Both the position numbers and the translations under genes were made by a program. From NCBI RefSeq assembly GCF_032681285.1, contig NZ_CP136336.1:5530181-5594180 (forward strand): 64,000 bases of DNA. Direction: 5' to 3'. Within the stretch, counting starts at the first letter, position 1. Each line of letters begins with the position of its first letter. Under the pieces are notes generated by a model. That model made no database searches. It was not told the origin of the DNA and worked only from the letters and a program-made list of their open reading frames with translations. Positions 16,841 through 28,660 of the stretch are shown piece after piece. The DNA comes from Piscinibacter gummiphilus. GTDB lineage: Bacteria > Pseudomonadota > Gammaproteobacteria > Burkholderiales > Burkholderiaceae_C.

Positions 16841-18367
16841 ATGAGCGACCTGCAAGACCGCCTGCGTGCACTGCCGAAGAGCGTGCTCACCGGCATCCGG
16901 CGCGGCATCGAAAAAGAAAGCCTGCGGGCCCGCCCCGATGCGGCGCTCGCCCTCACGCCGCACCCGGCTGCGCTCGGCTCGGCCCTCACCCATCCGCACA
17001 TCACCACCGATTTCAGCGAGTCGCAGCTCGAGCTCGTGACCGGCGCGCACGCCAGCATCGAAGGCTGCCTGGGCGAGCTCACGCAGATCCACCAGGCGGT
17101 CTACCGCGTGATGCAGGCCGCGGGCGACGAACTGCTGTGGGTGTCGAGCATGCCCTGCGAGCTGCCGACCGACGAGACCATCCCGCTCGGCCGCTACGGC
17201 AACTCCAACGTGGGGCGTGCCAAGAGCGTCTACCGCATGGGCCTCGGCCACCGCTACGGCCGGCGCATGCAGACGATCTCGGGCATCCACTACAACTGGT
17301 CGCTGCCGGGTGTGTCGGACGAAGGCTACTTCTCGCTGATCCGCAACTTCCGCCGCCATTCCTTCTTGCTGCTCTACCTCTTCGGCGCCTCGCCTGCCGT
17401 CGGCGCGAGCTTCGTCGAAGGCCGGCCGCACGAGCTGCAGCAGCTGTCCGAACGCACGCTCTACATGCCGCACGGCACCTCGCTGCGCATGGGCCGGCTC
17501 GGCTACCAGAGCGATGCGCAGGCAAGCCTCGCCGTCAGCTACAACGGGCTCGCCAGCTATGGCGCGTCGTTGCAGGACGCCCTCACCCGCCCCTACCCGG
17601 CCTATGCGGCCGTCGGCATCCACAACCCGGGCGGCGAGTACAACCAGCTGGCCACCAGCCTGCTGCAGATCGAGAACGAGTTCTACGGCACCATCCGCCC
17701 CAAGCGCGTGATCTTCCCCGGCGAGCGCCCGCTGCACGCGCTGCGCGAGCGCGGCGTCGAATACGTCGAAGTGCGCCTGATGGACCTGAACCCCTTCGTC
17801 CCCATCGGCATCACCGCCGAGACGGTTCGCTTCCTCGACGTCTTCCTGCTGCACTGCCTGCTGAGTGCGAGCCCGCCCGACACACCCGACGAGATCGCCG
17901 CCCTCGGGCGCAACCAGCACCGCACCGCCGCCTGCGGGCGTGAGCCCGGCCTGAAGCTCGAGCGTGGCAAGCAAGAAGTGACACTCGTCGAGTGGGGCTT
18001 GCAGATCGTCGACGAATGCCGGCCCATCGCCGCCGCGCTCGATGCCGCCCATGGCGGCGAGCTGCACCAGGCCGCGCTCGTGGCCGCGCGCGAGCTGCTG
18101 GCCGACGCCAGCCTCACGCCCTCGGCGCGGGTGCTCAACGCGATGGCGCTCGACTTCCAGCACAGCTTCGCGCAGTTCACGCTGGCACAAAGCCGCCAGA
18201 CGCAGGCCAGCCTGCTCGCGCTGCCCTTCAGCGCCGAGCAGGCGATGCACTACGCGCAGATGGCGCAGGCATCGGTGGAAGAACAGAAGCGCGTCGAGGC
18301 CAGCGACACCCTGCCCTTCGAGGTCTACCGCCAGCAGTACCTCTCGCCGCAACGGCTCGGGCTGTAA
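16841..18367 (+). CDS. gshA: Glutamate-cysteine ligase
   Basis: A 508-residue enzyme for the first step of glutathione synthesis. The N-terminus reads LRGIRRGIEKESLR-like (here TGIRRGIEKESLRARP), and TDFSESQLELVT, QTISGIHYNWSLP and SLRMGRLGYQ are hallmarks of the gammaproteobacterial GshA type. Length is normal (E. coli 518). ATG at 16841 follows GAGGAGACGCGC. It is monocistronic as far as can be seen, with gshB not in the window. Confidence 0.95.
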   Translation: MSDLQDRLRALPKSVLTGIRRGIEKESLRARPDAALALTPHPAALGSALTHPHITTDFSESQLELVTGAHASIEGCLGELTQIHQAVYRVMQAAGDELLWVSSMPCELPTDETIPLGRYGNSNVGRAKSVYRMGLGHRYGRRMQTISGIHYNWSLPGVSDEGYFSLIRNFRRHSFLLLYLFGASPAVGASFVEGRPHELQQLSERTLYMPHGTSLRMGRLGYQSDAQASLAVSYNGLASYGASLQDALTRPYPAYAAVGIHNPGGEYNQLATSLLQIENEFYGTIRPKRVIFPGERPLHALRERGVEYVEVRLMDLNPFVPIGITAETVRFLDVFLLHCLLSASPPDTPDEIAALGRNQHRTAACGREPGLKLERGKQEVTLVEWGLQIVDECRPIAAALDAAHGGELHQAALVAARELLADASLTPSARVLNAMALDFQHSFAQFTLAQSRQTQASLLALPFSAEQAMHYAQMAQASVEEQKRVEASDTLPFEVYRQQYLSPQRLGL

Positions 18368-18391
18368 GCCGGCGCTCGCCGAACCCGCGGC

Positions 18392-18952
18392 CTAGGTCTG
18401 CAGCAGCCGCTGCGCCAGCGACTTCGCCTCGGCCTCGCGCCGGTGGCGCCGCGCGCGGCGCAGCGAGATCGCGTCGGCATAGGCCTTGAGGGTGCGGATC
18501 TCCCCCGCCGTCCAATGACGCGTGCGCCCCCGTTCGGCGCAGGCCAGGATGGCAGTAGTGGCCCCGTTGGCGCCGATGGTGGCGTAGAGCACCGAGCGCA
18601 GGTCCAGCGGCTTCAGGAAACTGTCGCGCAGGGCGCCCAGGCGCTCGTCGGCCCAGGCGTCGTCGCTCGCGAACACACCCTGCTGCGTGAGCTCCTGCAC
18701 GTAGGGCAGGATGTCGGCATGGCAGATCGAGTCGGTGGCGATCAGCACCCGCGCCGCCGGCCCGTCGTAGCCGATCTGGTGGCGCATCACCGGGCCCTCC
18801 GGCCGCTCGTCCAGCAGCCAGATGCTCACTTGCGAACACCCCAGCTCCGCCTGCACGTGGCGACACACCAGCTCCGAGGACTGTTCGAGGTTGTAGGTGC
18901 GGTTGTCGAGGCCCAGCGTGAGCTGGTCCAGCAAGGCTTGGAATCTTTTCAT
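18392..18952 (-). CDS. GAF-domain protein
   Basis: A 186-residue cytoplasmic protein that is mostly one GAF sensor domain: LVCRHVQAELGCSQVSIWLL at the start and LRSVLYATIGANGATTAIL near the middle. A charged C-terminal helix (RRARRHRREAEAKSLAQRL) follows. No output domain is attached. Similar GAF fronts occur in c-di-GMP proteins and histidine kinases. MKRFQALLDQ at 18952 is the chosen start. It is convergent with gshA with 24 bases between, and divergent from the metalloprotease-like gene. Confidence 0.8.
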   Translation of the reverse strand: MKRFQALLDQLTLGLDNRTYNLEQSSELVCRHVQAELGCSQVSIWLLDERPEGPVMRHQIGYDGPAARVLIATDSICHADILPYVQELTQQGVFASDDAWADERLGALRDSFLKPLDLRSVLYATIGANGATTAILACAERGRTRHWTAGEIRTLKAYADAISLRRARRHRREAEAKSLAQRLLQT

Positions 18953-19083
18953 GGCCAGTCGGCAAGTCGGTTCAAAGGGTAGCCGGTGCGTAGAACAGAT
19001 CAAGCCGTCGAGCCCCTGAAAAGTCGTGCTTAGTCCGCACTCTTCGAAGCTTGACCGCGCGTGCAGCCCGCTCCAATGGCGGC

Positions 19084-19779
19084 ATGTGGAAGTCCGCCCT
19101 GCTCGCCTGCGCCCTGCTGGCCTCGCTCCCGGCCCGTGCCGACGGGGGTCTCACCGCCCTTGAACGCCGCTGGCTGCAGCTGGCCTGGCCGGTCGTCGTC
19201 TACGCGCGCGAGCAAGGTCTGCCGCTCGACATCGTGGTGCAGCCGCAGCCCGCAGCGGGTGAAGCGCCGCTTGCGATGGCGTATGTCAACGAGCGCTGCA
19301 AGCTCGTGCTCACGATGCGCGGCAACCCCGAGGCCGAGCGCACGCTGAGCGAGATTCCCGCCCCCTTGCTGGTGCCGGTGGTCGAGGCCATGGCCGCGCA
19401 CGAACTCGGCCACTGCTGGCGTTATGTGCGCGGCGCCTGGCACACCGTGCCCGCCGGCTTCAGCGCCACGCGCGAAATCGAAGACGTTGCCCTGCAGGCG
19501 CAATGGCAGTCGATGCAGCAGACGCGCCGCGAGGAAGGCTATGCCGACCTCGTGGGCCTGGCCTGGACGCAGCGCCAGCACCCGCAGCACTACGCCGCCG
19601 TGCACGCATGGCTCGTCGCCTTTCGCGACGACGGCGCCCCGCCAGGCAACCACCACGACACGCTCGCCTGGGTCACGCTCGTGCGCGACCCGCTGCGCTT
19701 CGCGTCGTCCGCCACGCCGTTCGAGGCCGCGTGGCCGCTCTGGCAGGCGGGGCTGGCGTCGGCAGGGCTGTCCAAGTAG
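19084..19779 (+). CDS. Secreted HExxH protein, possible zinc metalloprotease of unknown family
   Basis: A 231-residue protein with a Sec signal peptide (residues 1-18, ending PARA). AAHELGHCW contains HExxH at residues 106-110, and EEGYADLVGLAW (about 150-161) supplies a possible third zinc ligand, the pattern of gluzincins. Two more conserved-looking histidine pairs occur downstream (HPQHYAAVH and NHHDTLAW). I do not recognise the family. ATG at 19084 is chosen because the signal peptide begins there. No obvious inhibitor or partner lies next to it. Confidence 0.75.
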   Translation: MWKSALLACALLASLPARADGGLTALERRWLQLAWPVVVYAREQGLPLDIVVQPQPAAGEAPLAMAYVNERCKLVLTMRGNPEAERTLSEIPAPLLVPVVEAMAAHELGHCWRYVRGAWHTVPAGFSATREIEDVALQAQWQSMQQTRREEGYADLVGLAWTQRQHPQHYAAVHAWLVAFRDDGAPPGNHHDTLAWVTLVRDPLRFASSATPFEAAWPLWQAGLASAGLSK

Positions 19780-19881
19780 GCAATCGCCGACAGTCCCTTG
19801 CGCCGCCGTCCGGGTGACGCGCCGCGCCCACGTGGGGACCATGCATCGGAAACGGCCCGCCGGGCCGGCAAGGAGCATGTC

Positions 19882-20373
19882 ATGGACAGCAAGTCCCACC
19901 CCGAGACCCTGGGCGTCTTCGCGCCCGTCGGCCACGTGATCGTCTCGTTCCCCACCCAGCAGGACATGGAGGCAGCGGCCGACGCGCTGCGGCAAGCCGG
20001 CTTCGCCGACGAGCACCTCACCCGCTACACCTCCGACCAGATGCGCGAGCAGGTCGATCGCGACCTGGCCAAGGCGAGCCCCCTCGCCAACCTGGGCCAG
20101 GAGATCAACCTCGCCCGCGCCCATGGCGAGCTGGCCGACCAGGGCTACAGCTTCCTGGTCGTGAAGGCGAAGGAAGAGGCGGAATGGACACGGGTCGGCG
20201 ACATCGCCCGCCGCTTCCACGCCGAGCGGGCGCAGCGTTATGGCAACTTCATCATCGAAGAGCTGATCGAGCCGAGTGGCGACGAACAGCAAACCTTCGA
20301 GTCGCCCGACCGCGGGCTCGACGCGCAGACCCGCTCCGGCGAAGAGAAGGACCACGCGCCCCATCGCCGGTGA
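19882..20373 (+). CDS. Unknown soluble protein
   Basis: A 163-residue acidic protein. Residues 1-80 contain GHVIVSFPTQQDMEAAADALRQ, a pattern typical of a ferredoxin-like alpha/beta domain seen in some general-stress-type proteins that handle permutated repeats of this sequence. The tail (after about 140) is charged and probably disordered. ATG at 19882 follows AAGGAGCATGTC. It lies 46 bases before eutB but seems a separate unit; similar proteins in this order are uncharacterised. Confidence 0.75.
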   Translation: MDSKSHPETLGVFAPVGHVIVSFPTQQDMEAAADALRQAGFADEHLTRYTSDQMREQVDRDLAKASPLANLGQEINLARAHGELADQGYSFLVVKAKEEAEWTRVGDIARRFHAERAQRYGNFIIEELIEPSGDEQQTFESPDRGLDAQTRSGEEKDHAPHRR

Positions 20374-20419
20374 GGGCGCGCCGCTGGCGCATTCACACGC
20401 GATGGCGTAGGGTGCCGCC

Positions 20420-21817
20420 ATGCCCTACCGCCACCGCATCGGCCCGCAGACCTGGCAGTTCGCCGACCTGAAGACGGTGATGGCCAAGGCCACGCCCGAA
20501 CGTTCGGGTGACCGGCTGGCCGGCATCGCGGCCGAGAGTGCCGCCGAACGCATGGCCGCGCGCATGTGCCTGGCCGAGCTGCCGCTGTCGCGCTTTCTCG
20601 ACGAGGCGCTGATCCCCTACGAAGACGACGAGGTCACGCGCCTCATCGTCGACACGCACGACCGCACCGCGTTGGCGCCGGTGTCGCACCTCACCGTGGG
20701 CGGTTTCCGTGACTGGCTGCTGAGTGACGAGGCCGACAGCGCCACCTTGTCGCGCCTGCACGCCGGCCTCACGCCCGAGATGGTGGCCGCGGTGAGCAAG
20801 CTGATGCGGCAGCAGGACCTGATCCTCGTCGCGCGCAAGTGCCGCGTGGTCACGCGTTTTCGCAACACCATCGGCCTGCCCGGCCACCTGTCGGTGCGGC
20901 TGCAGCCCAACCACCCGACCGACGACCCGCGCGGCATCGCCGTCTCCACGCTCGACGGGCTGCTCTACGGCGCCGGCGATGCGGTGATCGGCATCAACCC
21001 CGCCGGCGACAACGTGCCGGCCATCGTCTCGCTGCTGCAGCGGCTCGACGAGCTGATCGCGCGCTTCCAGATCCCCACCCAGTCCTGCGTGCTCACGCAC
21101 GTCACCAACACCTTGCAGGCCATCGAACAGGGCGCGCCGGTCGACCTCGTCTTCCAGTCGATTGCCGGCACGCAGCAGGCCAATGCCTCGTTCGGCATCG
21201 ACCTCGCGCTGCTGAAGGAAGCGCGCGAGGCCGCGCTGTCGCTCAAGCGCGCCACGGTCGGCGATCCCACGAGCGCCAACGTCATGTACTTCGAAACTGG
21301 CCAGGGCTCGGCCCTCTCGGCCGGCGCGCACCACGGCGTTGATCAGCAGACCTGCGAAGCGCGCGCCTATGCGGTGGCCCGTGCGTTCTCGCCGCTGCTC
21401 GTCAACACCGTCGTCGGCTTCATCGGGCCCGAGTACCTCCACAACGGCAAGCAGATCATCCGCGCCGGGCTCGAAGACCACTTCTGCGGCAAGCTGCTCG
21501 GGCTGCCGCTCGGCTGCGACGTCTGCTACACCAACCATGCCGAAGCCGACAGCGACGACATGGACACGCTGATGACCCTGCTCGCCAACGCCGGCTTGAG
21601 CTTCCTGATGGGCGTGCCCGGCGCCGACGACGTGATGCTCAACTACCAGAGCACCTCCTTCCACGATGCGCTCTACCTGCGCGAGCTGCTGGGCCTGAAG
21701 CGTGCGCCAGAGTTCGAGGCCTGGCTGCAGCGCATGGGCATCACCGATGGCGAGGGCCGTGTGCGTGCGGTGCCAGCCAGCCATGCGCTCATCGAGCAGA
21801 TCGGGCGCTCGCCATGA
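20420..21817 (+). CDS. eutB: Ethanolamine ammonia-lyase large subunit
   Basis: A 465-residue protein with strong EutB features: PLSRFLDEALIPYEDDEVTR, VARKCRVVTRFRNTIGL, FQSIAGTQQANASFGIDL, and the ending of the barrel with GADDVMLNYQSTSFHD. With EutC it forms the adenosylcobalamin enzyme that converts ethanolamine to acetaldehyde and ammonia. ATG at 20420 is the only good start. The stop overlaps eutC. No microcompartment shell genes, permease or aldehyde dehydrogenase are beside it, as in several betaproteobacteria. Confidence 0.95.
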   Translation: MPYRHRIGPQTWQFADLKTVMAKATPERSGDRLAGIAAESAAERMAARMCLAELPLSRFLDEALIPYEDDEVTRLIVDTHDRTALAPVSHLTVGGFRDWLLSDEADSATLSRLHAGLTPEMVAAVSKLMRQQDLILVARKCRVVTRFRNTIGLPGHLSVRLQPNHPTDDPRGIAVSTLDGLLYGAGDAVIGINPAGDNVPAIVSLLQRLDELIARFQIPTQSCVLTHVTNTLQAIEQGAPVDLVFQSIAGTQQANASFGIDLALLKEAREAALSLKRATVGDPTSANVMYFETGQGSALSAGAHHGVDQQTCEARAYAVARAFSPLLVNTVVGFIGPEYLHNGKQIIRAGLEDHFCGKLLGLPLGCDVCYTNHAEADSDDMDTLMTLLANAGLSFLMGVPGADDVMLNYQSTSFHDALYLRELLGLKRAPEFEAWLQRMGITDGEGRVRAVPASHALIEQIGRSP

Positions 21818-22596
21818 GCCGCGACCCGGTCACGCTCGATCCCTGGCAGGCGCTGCGCGCCCACACCCCGGCGCGTGTCGCGCTCGGCCGTTCCGGCGTG
21901 AGTGTGCCCACGCAGGAGCTGCTGCGCTTCGGCGCGGCGCATGCGATGGCACGCGATGCGGTGCACCTGCCGCTGGACGTGGCAACCCTGGGTGCGCAAC
22001 TCGAAGCCGACGGCTGGCCCACCTTGTGCGTGCACAGCGCCGCCCCCGACCGCGCGACCTACCTGCTCCGGCCCGACCTCGGGCGCCGCTTGAGCGACGC
22101 CTCTGCCGAGGTGCTGGCGCAGCACACCCCACCCGGCGGCTGCGACCTGCTGCTGGTCGTGGGCGATGGCCTGTCGTCACTGGCCGTCACCCGCCACGCC
22201 GCGCCCCTGCTCGCGGCGCTGCGCCGCCTGGCACCCACCGAGTGGCGCATCGGCACCGTGGTGATGGCCGAGCAGGCCCGCGTGGCCCTCGGCGACCCGA
22301 TCGGCGAGCAACTCGGCGCCCGCCTCGTCGCGGTGCTGATCGGCGAGCGACCCGGTCTCAGCTCGCCCGACAGCCTGGGCGTCTACCTCACCCATGCGCC
22401 ACGCCGGGGCCGCACCGATGCGGAACGCAACTGTCTGTCCAACATCCGGCCGGAAGGCCTGGGCTACGAGGCCGCCGCCCACAAGCTCGTGTGGCTGTGC
22501 AGCCAGGCCTTGCAGCGCGGGCTCACCGGCATCGGCCTGAAGGACGAGAGCGGCGCACTGCCACCACCCGGGCAAGGCCCCACGCTCGGCCGATGA
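21814..22596 (+). CDS. eutC: Ethanolamine ammonia-lyase small subunit
   Basis: A 260-residue partner of EutB. LLVVGDGLSSLAVTRHA and IGERPGLSSPDSLGVYLTH are typical; NCLSNIRPEGLGYEAAAHKL near the end is the cobalamin-contact part. It starts with ATGA overlap with eutB, so 1:1 translation is likely. The N-terminal 40 residues are variable, as in other EutC proteins. No typical encapsulation peptide helix stands out, in keeping with the absence of shell genes. Confidence 0.94.
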   Translation: MSRDPVTLDPWQALRAHTPARVALGRSGVSVPTQELLRFGAAHAMARDAVHLPLDVATLGAQLEADGWPTLCVHSAAPDRATYLLRPDLGRRLSDASAEVLAQHTPPGGCDLLLVVGDGLSSLAVTRHAAPLLAALRRLAPTEWRIGTVVMAEQARVALGDPIGEQLGARLVAVLIGERPGLSSPDSLGVYLTHAPRRGRTDAERNCLSNIRPEGLGYEAAAHKLVWLCSQALQRGLTGIGLKDESGALPPPGQGPTLGR

Positions 22597-22731
22597 CGTA
22601 GGAGCGGTCCGACCCCAAACTGCGTCGCGCGCTCGCAGTCACCGCCAAGTGATGGGCGTAGCCTTCATCTCACGGTGAAGCACAGACGAGACATGTGCTT
22701 CGTATGGCAACCCACCGATGAAGGAGTTCAC

Positions 22732-22917
22732 ATGAACAAGGACCAAGTGAAGGGCGCCGTGAAGGACGCCGCAGGCAAGGTGCAACGCAAGACCGGTGAA
22801 GCGATCGGCAGCCCCAAGCACGAAGCGCGGGGTGCGGCCAAGCAGGTCGAAGGCAAGGCCCAGAAGGCGCTCGGCAATGCGCGCGAGGCTGTGAAGGGTT
22901 CGCGCGACCGCGTCTGA
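22732..22917 (+). CDS. CsbD-family stress-response protein
   Basis: A 61-residue, very hydrophilic, lysine- and glutamine-rich helical protein: MNKDQVKGAVKDAAGKVQ followed by a second similar repeat (AAKQVEGKAQKALGNAR). This is the CsbD pattern, in which two repeats form a simple helical bundle. Members are often strongly induced by stress, with unknown action. A ribosome binding site (AAGGAG) lies before 22732. A terminator follows the gene immediately. Confidence 0.9.
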   Translation: MNKDQVKGAVKDAAGKVQRKTGEAIGSPKHEARGAAKQVEGKAQKALGNAREAVKGSRDRV

Positions 22918-22936
22918 GCGATCACCGCACCATGAC

Positions 22937-22960
22937 AAAGGCCCCTCGCGGGGCCTTTTT
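22937..22960 (+). terminator. Rho-independent terminator after the csbD-like gene
   Basis: A perfect 9-bp stem (AAAGGCCCC at 22937-22945 with GGGGCCTTT at 22950-22958) closes a 4-base loop and continues into five T residues. It lies between the CsbD-like gene and the convergent gyrB end at 22981. Confidence 0.85.
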
Positions 22961-22980
22961 CGTTGGAGGGCGTGCGCCCG

Positions 22981-25533
<2,553 letters not shown>

Positions 25534-25600
25534 TTAGAAACGGTGAAGCGGGCCTGAGCCCGCTTGTGGGTGGCGACGGCCGCAGGGCCGCAACGGCGGA

Positions 25601-26707
25601 TCAGATCCTCATCGGCATCACGACGTACTTGAAGCCCGCCTGCTCGGGCACGGTGATCAGCACGCTGGAGTTGGTGTCCTGCAGCTCGAGCTTGACCATG
25701 TCGACGCTCATGTTGGCCAGCACGTCCATCAGGTAGGTCACGTTGAAGCCGATCTCGATGGCGTCGCCACCGTAGTCGATCTCGAGCTCTTCCTTGGCTT
25801 CTTCCTGTTCGGCGTTGCTCGACGCGATACGCAGGCTGCCGGGCTCGAGGTTGACGCGCACCCCCTTGAACTTCTCGCTCGTCAGGATGGCAGCACGCTG
25901 CAGGCTCGCCAGCAGCGGTGCGCGGCCGAGGGTCACGCTGTTCTTGTGGTTCTTCGGGATCACGCGGTTGTAGTCGGGGAACTTGCCCTCGACCAGCTTG
26001 GTGACGAACTCCATGCCGCTGAAGCTGAACTTGGCCTGGTTGCCGGCGAAGCGCATCTCGATGGGCGTGTCTTCGTCTTTCAGGAGGCGCTGCAGCTCGA
26101 GCACGGTCTTGCGCGGGAGGATCACCTCCTGCTTCGGGATCTCGACGTCGAGGTTGGCCTGCGCGAGCGCCAGTCGGTGGCCGTCGGTGGCCACGAGCGT
26201 GAGGCTCTTGCCTTCGGCGACGAAGAGGATGCCGTTCAGGTAGTAGCGGATGTCGTGCACCGCCATGGCGAAGTGCACCTGGTTGATCAGGGTCTTCAGC
26301 GTCTTCTGCGGCACGCTGAACATCGGGCCGAAGTCGGCGGCTTCCTGCACCAGCGGGAAGTCGTCGGCCGGCAATGTCTGCAGCGTGAAGCGGCTCTTGC
26401 CGCCTTGCAGCGTGAGCTTGTTCTGGTTGGCACTCAGGGTCACGTTCTGGTCGCTCGGCAGCGAACGCAGGATGTCGATCAGCTTGCGTGCACCGACCGT
26501 GGTGCTGAAGTTGCCGGCATCGCCATCGAACTCGGCCAGGGTGCGCACCTGGATCTCGAGGTCGCTGGTGGTGAACTCGATCGACCCCCCGGTCTTGCGG
26601 ATCAGCACGTTGGCCAGGATCGGCAGCGTGTGCCGACGCTCGACGATGCCCGAGACGGCTTGCAGCGCACTCAATACTTTTTCTTGTGCTGTCTTCAAGA
26701 CAATCAT
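25601..26707 (-). CDS. dnaN: DNA polymerase III beta subunit (sliding clamp)
   Basis: A 368-residue protein starting MIVLKTAQEKVLSALQAVSG, with three similar clamp domains. LPILANVLIRKTGGSIEFTT and the C-terminal YVVMPMRI are standard DnaN end sequences. It lies downstream of dnaA on the same strand, 233 bases apart, in the typical origin arrangement. Length matches E. coli (366). Confidence 0.98.
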   Translation of the reverse strand: MIVLKTAQEKVLSALQAVSGIVERRHTLPILANVLIRKTGGSIEFTTSDLEIQVRTLAEFDGDAGNFSTTVGARKLIDILRSLPSDQNVTLSANQNKLTLQGGKSRFTLQTLPADDFPLVQEAADFGPMFSVPQKTLKTLINQVHFAMAVHDIRYYLNGILFVAEGKSLTLVATDGHRLALAQANLDVEIPKQEVILPRKTVLELQRLLKDEDTPIEMRFAGNQAKFSFSGMEFVTKLVEGKFPDYNRVIPKNHKNSVTLGRAPLLASLQRAAILTSEKFKGVRVNLEPGSLRIASSNAEQEEAKEELEIDYGGDAIEIGFNVTYLMDVLANMSVDMVKLELQDTNSSVLITVPEQAGFKYVVMPMRI

Positions 26708-26940
26708 GTGAACCTCTTAATTTAGTCGTCTTAGTAGAGGAAGACGTTTTCTGTGGAGAACGCCATTTTCCCCTTTTCCATCAACCGCTTATCTTGCCGC
26801 GAACCCTGTGTGCCGATGGGCTGGCATGGCGGGACGGATCGACAACAACTTTCGGCTTTCATCGAAGGCTGTGGACAGCTCCCGAGTTGTCATGGACTTG
26901 TCCCCAGGGTTGTGAGTTGACATGCGAACAGCGCTCAGGC
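26708..26940. other. dnaA-dnaN intergenic segment with degenerate DnaA boxes
   Basis: Contains TTCTCCACA on the minus strand (26752-26760, one mismatch to TTATCCACA), plus weaker copies CTGTCCACA (minus, 26870-26878) and TTGTCCCCA (26899-26907). The part nearest dnaN (26708-26750) is AT-rich against the surrounding GC-rich DNA. It could serve as part of the origin or as a DnaA-controlled dnaN promoter; it can not be told which. Confidence 0.4.
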
Positions 26941-28359
26941 TCAGCCTTTCAGGGTCTGTTCCAGCACATGCAGCTGCTGATTGAGCTCGGTGTTCTTCTG
27001 GCGTTCGGCAGCGATCTTGCGCACCGCATGCAGCACCGTGGTGTGGTCGCGGCCGCCGAAGAGCTCGCCGATCTCGGGCAGGCTCTTCTGCGTCATTTCC
27101 TTGGCGATGTACATGGCGATCTGACGCGGCCGGGCGATGCTCGCCGGGCGCTTCTTGCTGTACATGTCGGCGACCTTGATCTTGTAGAAGTCGGCCACGG
27201 TCTTCTGGATGTTCTCGACGCCGATCTGCCGGTTCTGGATCGACAGCAGGTCCTTCAGCGCCTCGCGCGCCAGCTGGATGTTGATGTCCTTCTGCGAGAA
27301 ACGTGAATAGGCCAGGATCTTGCGCAGCGCACCTTCCAGCTCGCGCACGTTGGCGCGCACGTTCTTCGCGACGAAGAAGGCCACGTCTTCGGGCATCGGC
27401 GTGCCTTCGAGGTCGGCCTTACGCATCAGGATGGCCACACGCATTTCCAGCTCGGGCGGCTCGATGGCGACCGTCAGGCCGGCGTCGAAGCGGGAGGTGA
27501 GGCGCTCGTCGATGTCCACCAGTCCCTTGGGATAGGTGTCGCTGGTCATGATGATGTGGGCGCGCTTGGCCAGGAGCGCCTCGAAGGCGTTGAAGAACTC
27601 CTCCTGCGTGCGCTCCTTGCCGGCGAAGAACTGCACGTCGTCGATCAGCAGCAGGTCGAGCGAGTGGTACTTGGCCTTCAGCTCGTCGAAGGTCTTGCGC
27701 TGGTAGTTCTTCACCACGTCGGTGATGAACTGCTCCGCGTGCAGGTAGAGCACGCGCGCATCGGCCCGGTCGGCCAGCAGGGCATTGCCGACCGCGTGCA
27801 CCAGGTGGGTCTTGCCCAGGCCGACCCCACCGTAGATGAAAAGCGGGTTGTACATCTGGCCCGGGGCGCCGGCCACATGCAGCGCGGCGGTGCGGGCCAT
27901 CTGGTTGGCGCGGCCCGGCACCAGCGTGTCGAAGGTCAGGGCCGGGTTGAGGCGGTGGCGCGGCAGGTGGGCGCTGGTGGGGCTTTCGGAAGCGGGGCGT
28001 GTCGGGTGAGGCGCCTCGTTGGGGGCTGGTGTCTGGCGCAACGCCTGGGCGAAGGCGCGTGGGCCCGCTGCGCGCACGGCGGTGCCTGCAGCCTGCGGCT
28101 CCCGGGCGGCCAGCGTGAGGTCGAGGCGCACCGGCTTGCCGGCCAGTTCGCTCAGCACGGCCTCGATGCGGCCGGCATATTGGTTGCGGATCCAGTCGAG
28201 CTTGAAACGGTTGGGTACCTGCACGCTGGCCACCGCCATGTCACCACCCTCGTCGGTGACGTCGGCGGCCGGCAGCGGCCGGATCCAGGTGTTGAATTGT
28301 TGTTCGGGCAACTCCGCCGCGAGTCGTTCGCAGCCACGTTGCCAGAGGTCAGCGCTCAT
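26941..28359 (-). CDS. dnaA: Chromosomal replication initiator DnaA
   Basis: A 472-residue initiator. Domain I is at residues 1-85, a Pro- and Ala-rich linker (domain II) spans about 86-135, the AAA+ domain has GGVGLGKT at 177-184 and [10 protein letters not shown] as Walker B, and the C-terminal DNA-binding helix set carries the DnaA signature with [12 protein letters not shown]. It recognises TTATCCACA boxes; one perfect box and one near-match lie just upstream of its start. Length is as expected. Confidence 0.98.
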   Translation of the reverse strand: MSADLWQRGCERLAAELPEQQFNTWIRPLPAADVTDEGGDMAVASVQVPNRFKLDWIRNQYAGRIEAVLSELAGKPVRLDLTLAAREPQAAGTAVRAAGPRAFAQALRQTPAPNEAPHPTRPASESPTSAHLPRHRLNPALTFDTLVPGRANQMARTAALHVAGAPGQMYNPLFIYGGVGLGKTHLVHAVGNALLADRADARVLYLHAEQFITDVVKNYQRKTFDELKAKYHSLDLLLIDDVQFFAGKERTQEEFFNAFEALLAKRAHIIMTSDTYPKGLVDIDERLTSRFDAGLTVAIEPPELEMRVAILMRKADLEGTPMPEDVAFFVAKNVRANVRELEGALRKILAYSRFSQKDINIQLAREALKDLLSIQNRQIGVENIQKTVADFYKIKVADMYSKKRPASIARPRQIAMYIAKEMTQKSLPEIGELFGGRDHTTVLHAVRKIAAERQKNTELNQQLHVLEQTLKG

Positions 28360-28494
28360 TTGTGGAAAAGTCTTTTTGGGAGCGGCGGGATTCTACGTGC
28401 CCCTGGTTGCGGGAGACGCGGTTATCCACAGTTTCGAGACGATGGTCAATCCCTTCACGAAAGCGCTGGCAGGCGCATGTTGCCGTGCAAGTCT
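28360..28494. other. Candidate replication origin (oriC) between dnaA and rpmH
   Basis: The dnaA and rpmH genes point away from each other here. TTTTCCACA lies on the minus strand at 28361-28369 (one mismatch) and a perfect TTATCCACA DnaA box at 28422-28430 on the plus strand. In many proteobacteria oriC is in the dnaA-rpmH gap. The number of boxes is small for an origin, so part of the origin may extend into neighbouring DNA. Confidence 0.45.
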
Positions 28495-28523
28495 TTGACT
28501 TCAAAAGGCCTTTTTGGTGTAAT
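28495..28523 (+). promoter_or_regulatory. Promoter of the rpmH-rnpA-yidD-yidC operon
   Basis: TTGACT (28495-28500) and TGTAAT (28518-28523) are separated by 17 bases, one mismatch from the sigma-70 consensus in each hexamer. It leaves a leader of about 130 bases before rpmH at 28661. Strong promoters here are usual for ribosomal protein genes. Confidence 0.65.
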
Positions 28524-28660
28524 AGTGGGTTTCCCGAAGGCTTGGTCGATCGGTCGGCACCGCGGCACAAAGCGGCGCTTGCGAGTGTGACTCGTGAGCG
28601 TCTCAGCGCAGGTCTTCATCTCTACTTCCAGACCTTCATACAGACCAGCAGGATTGCCCC

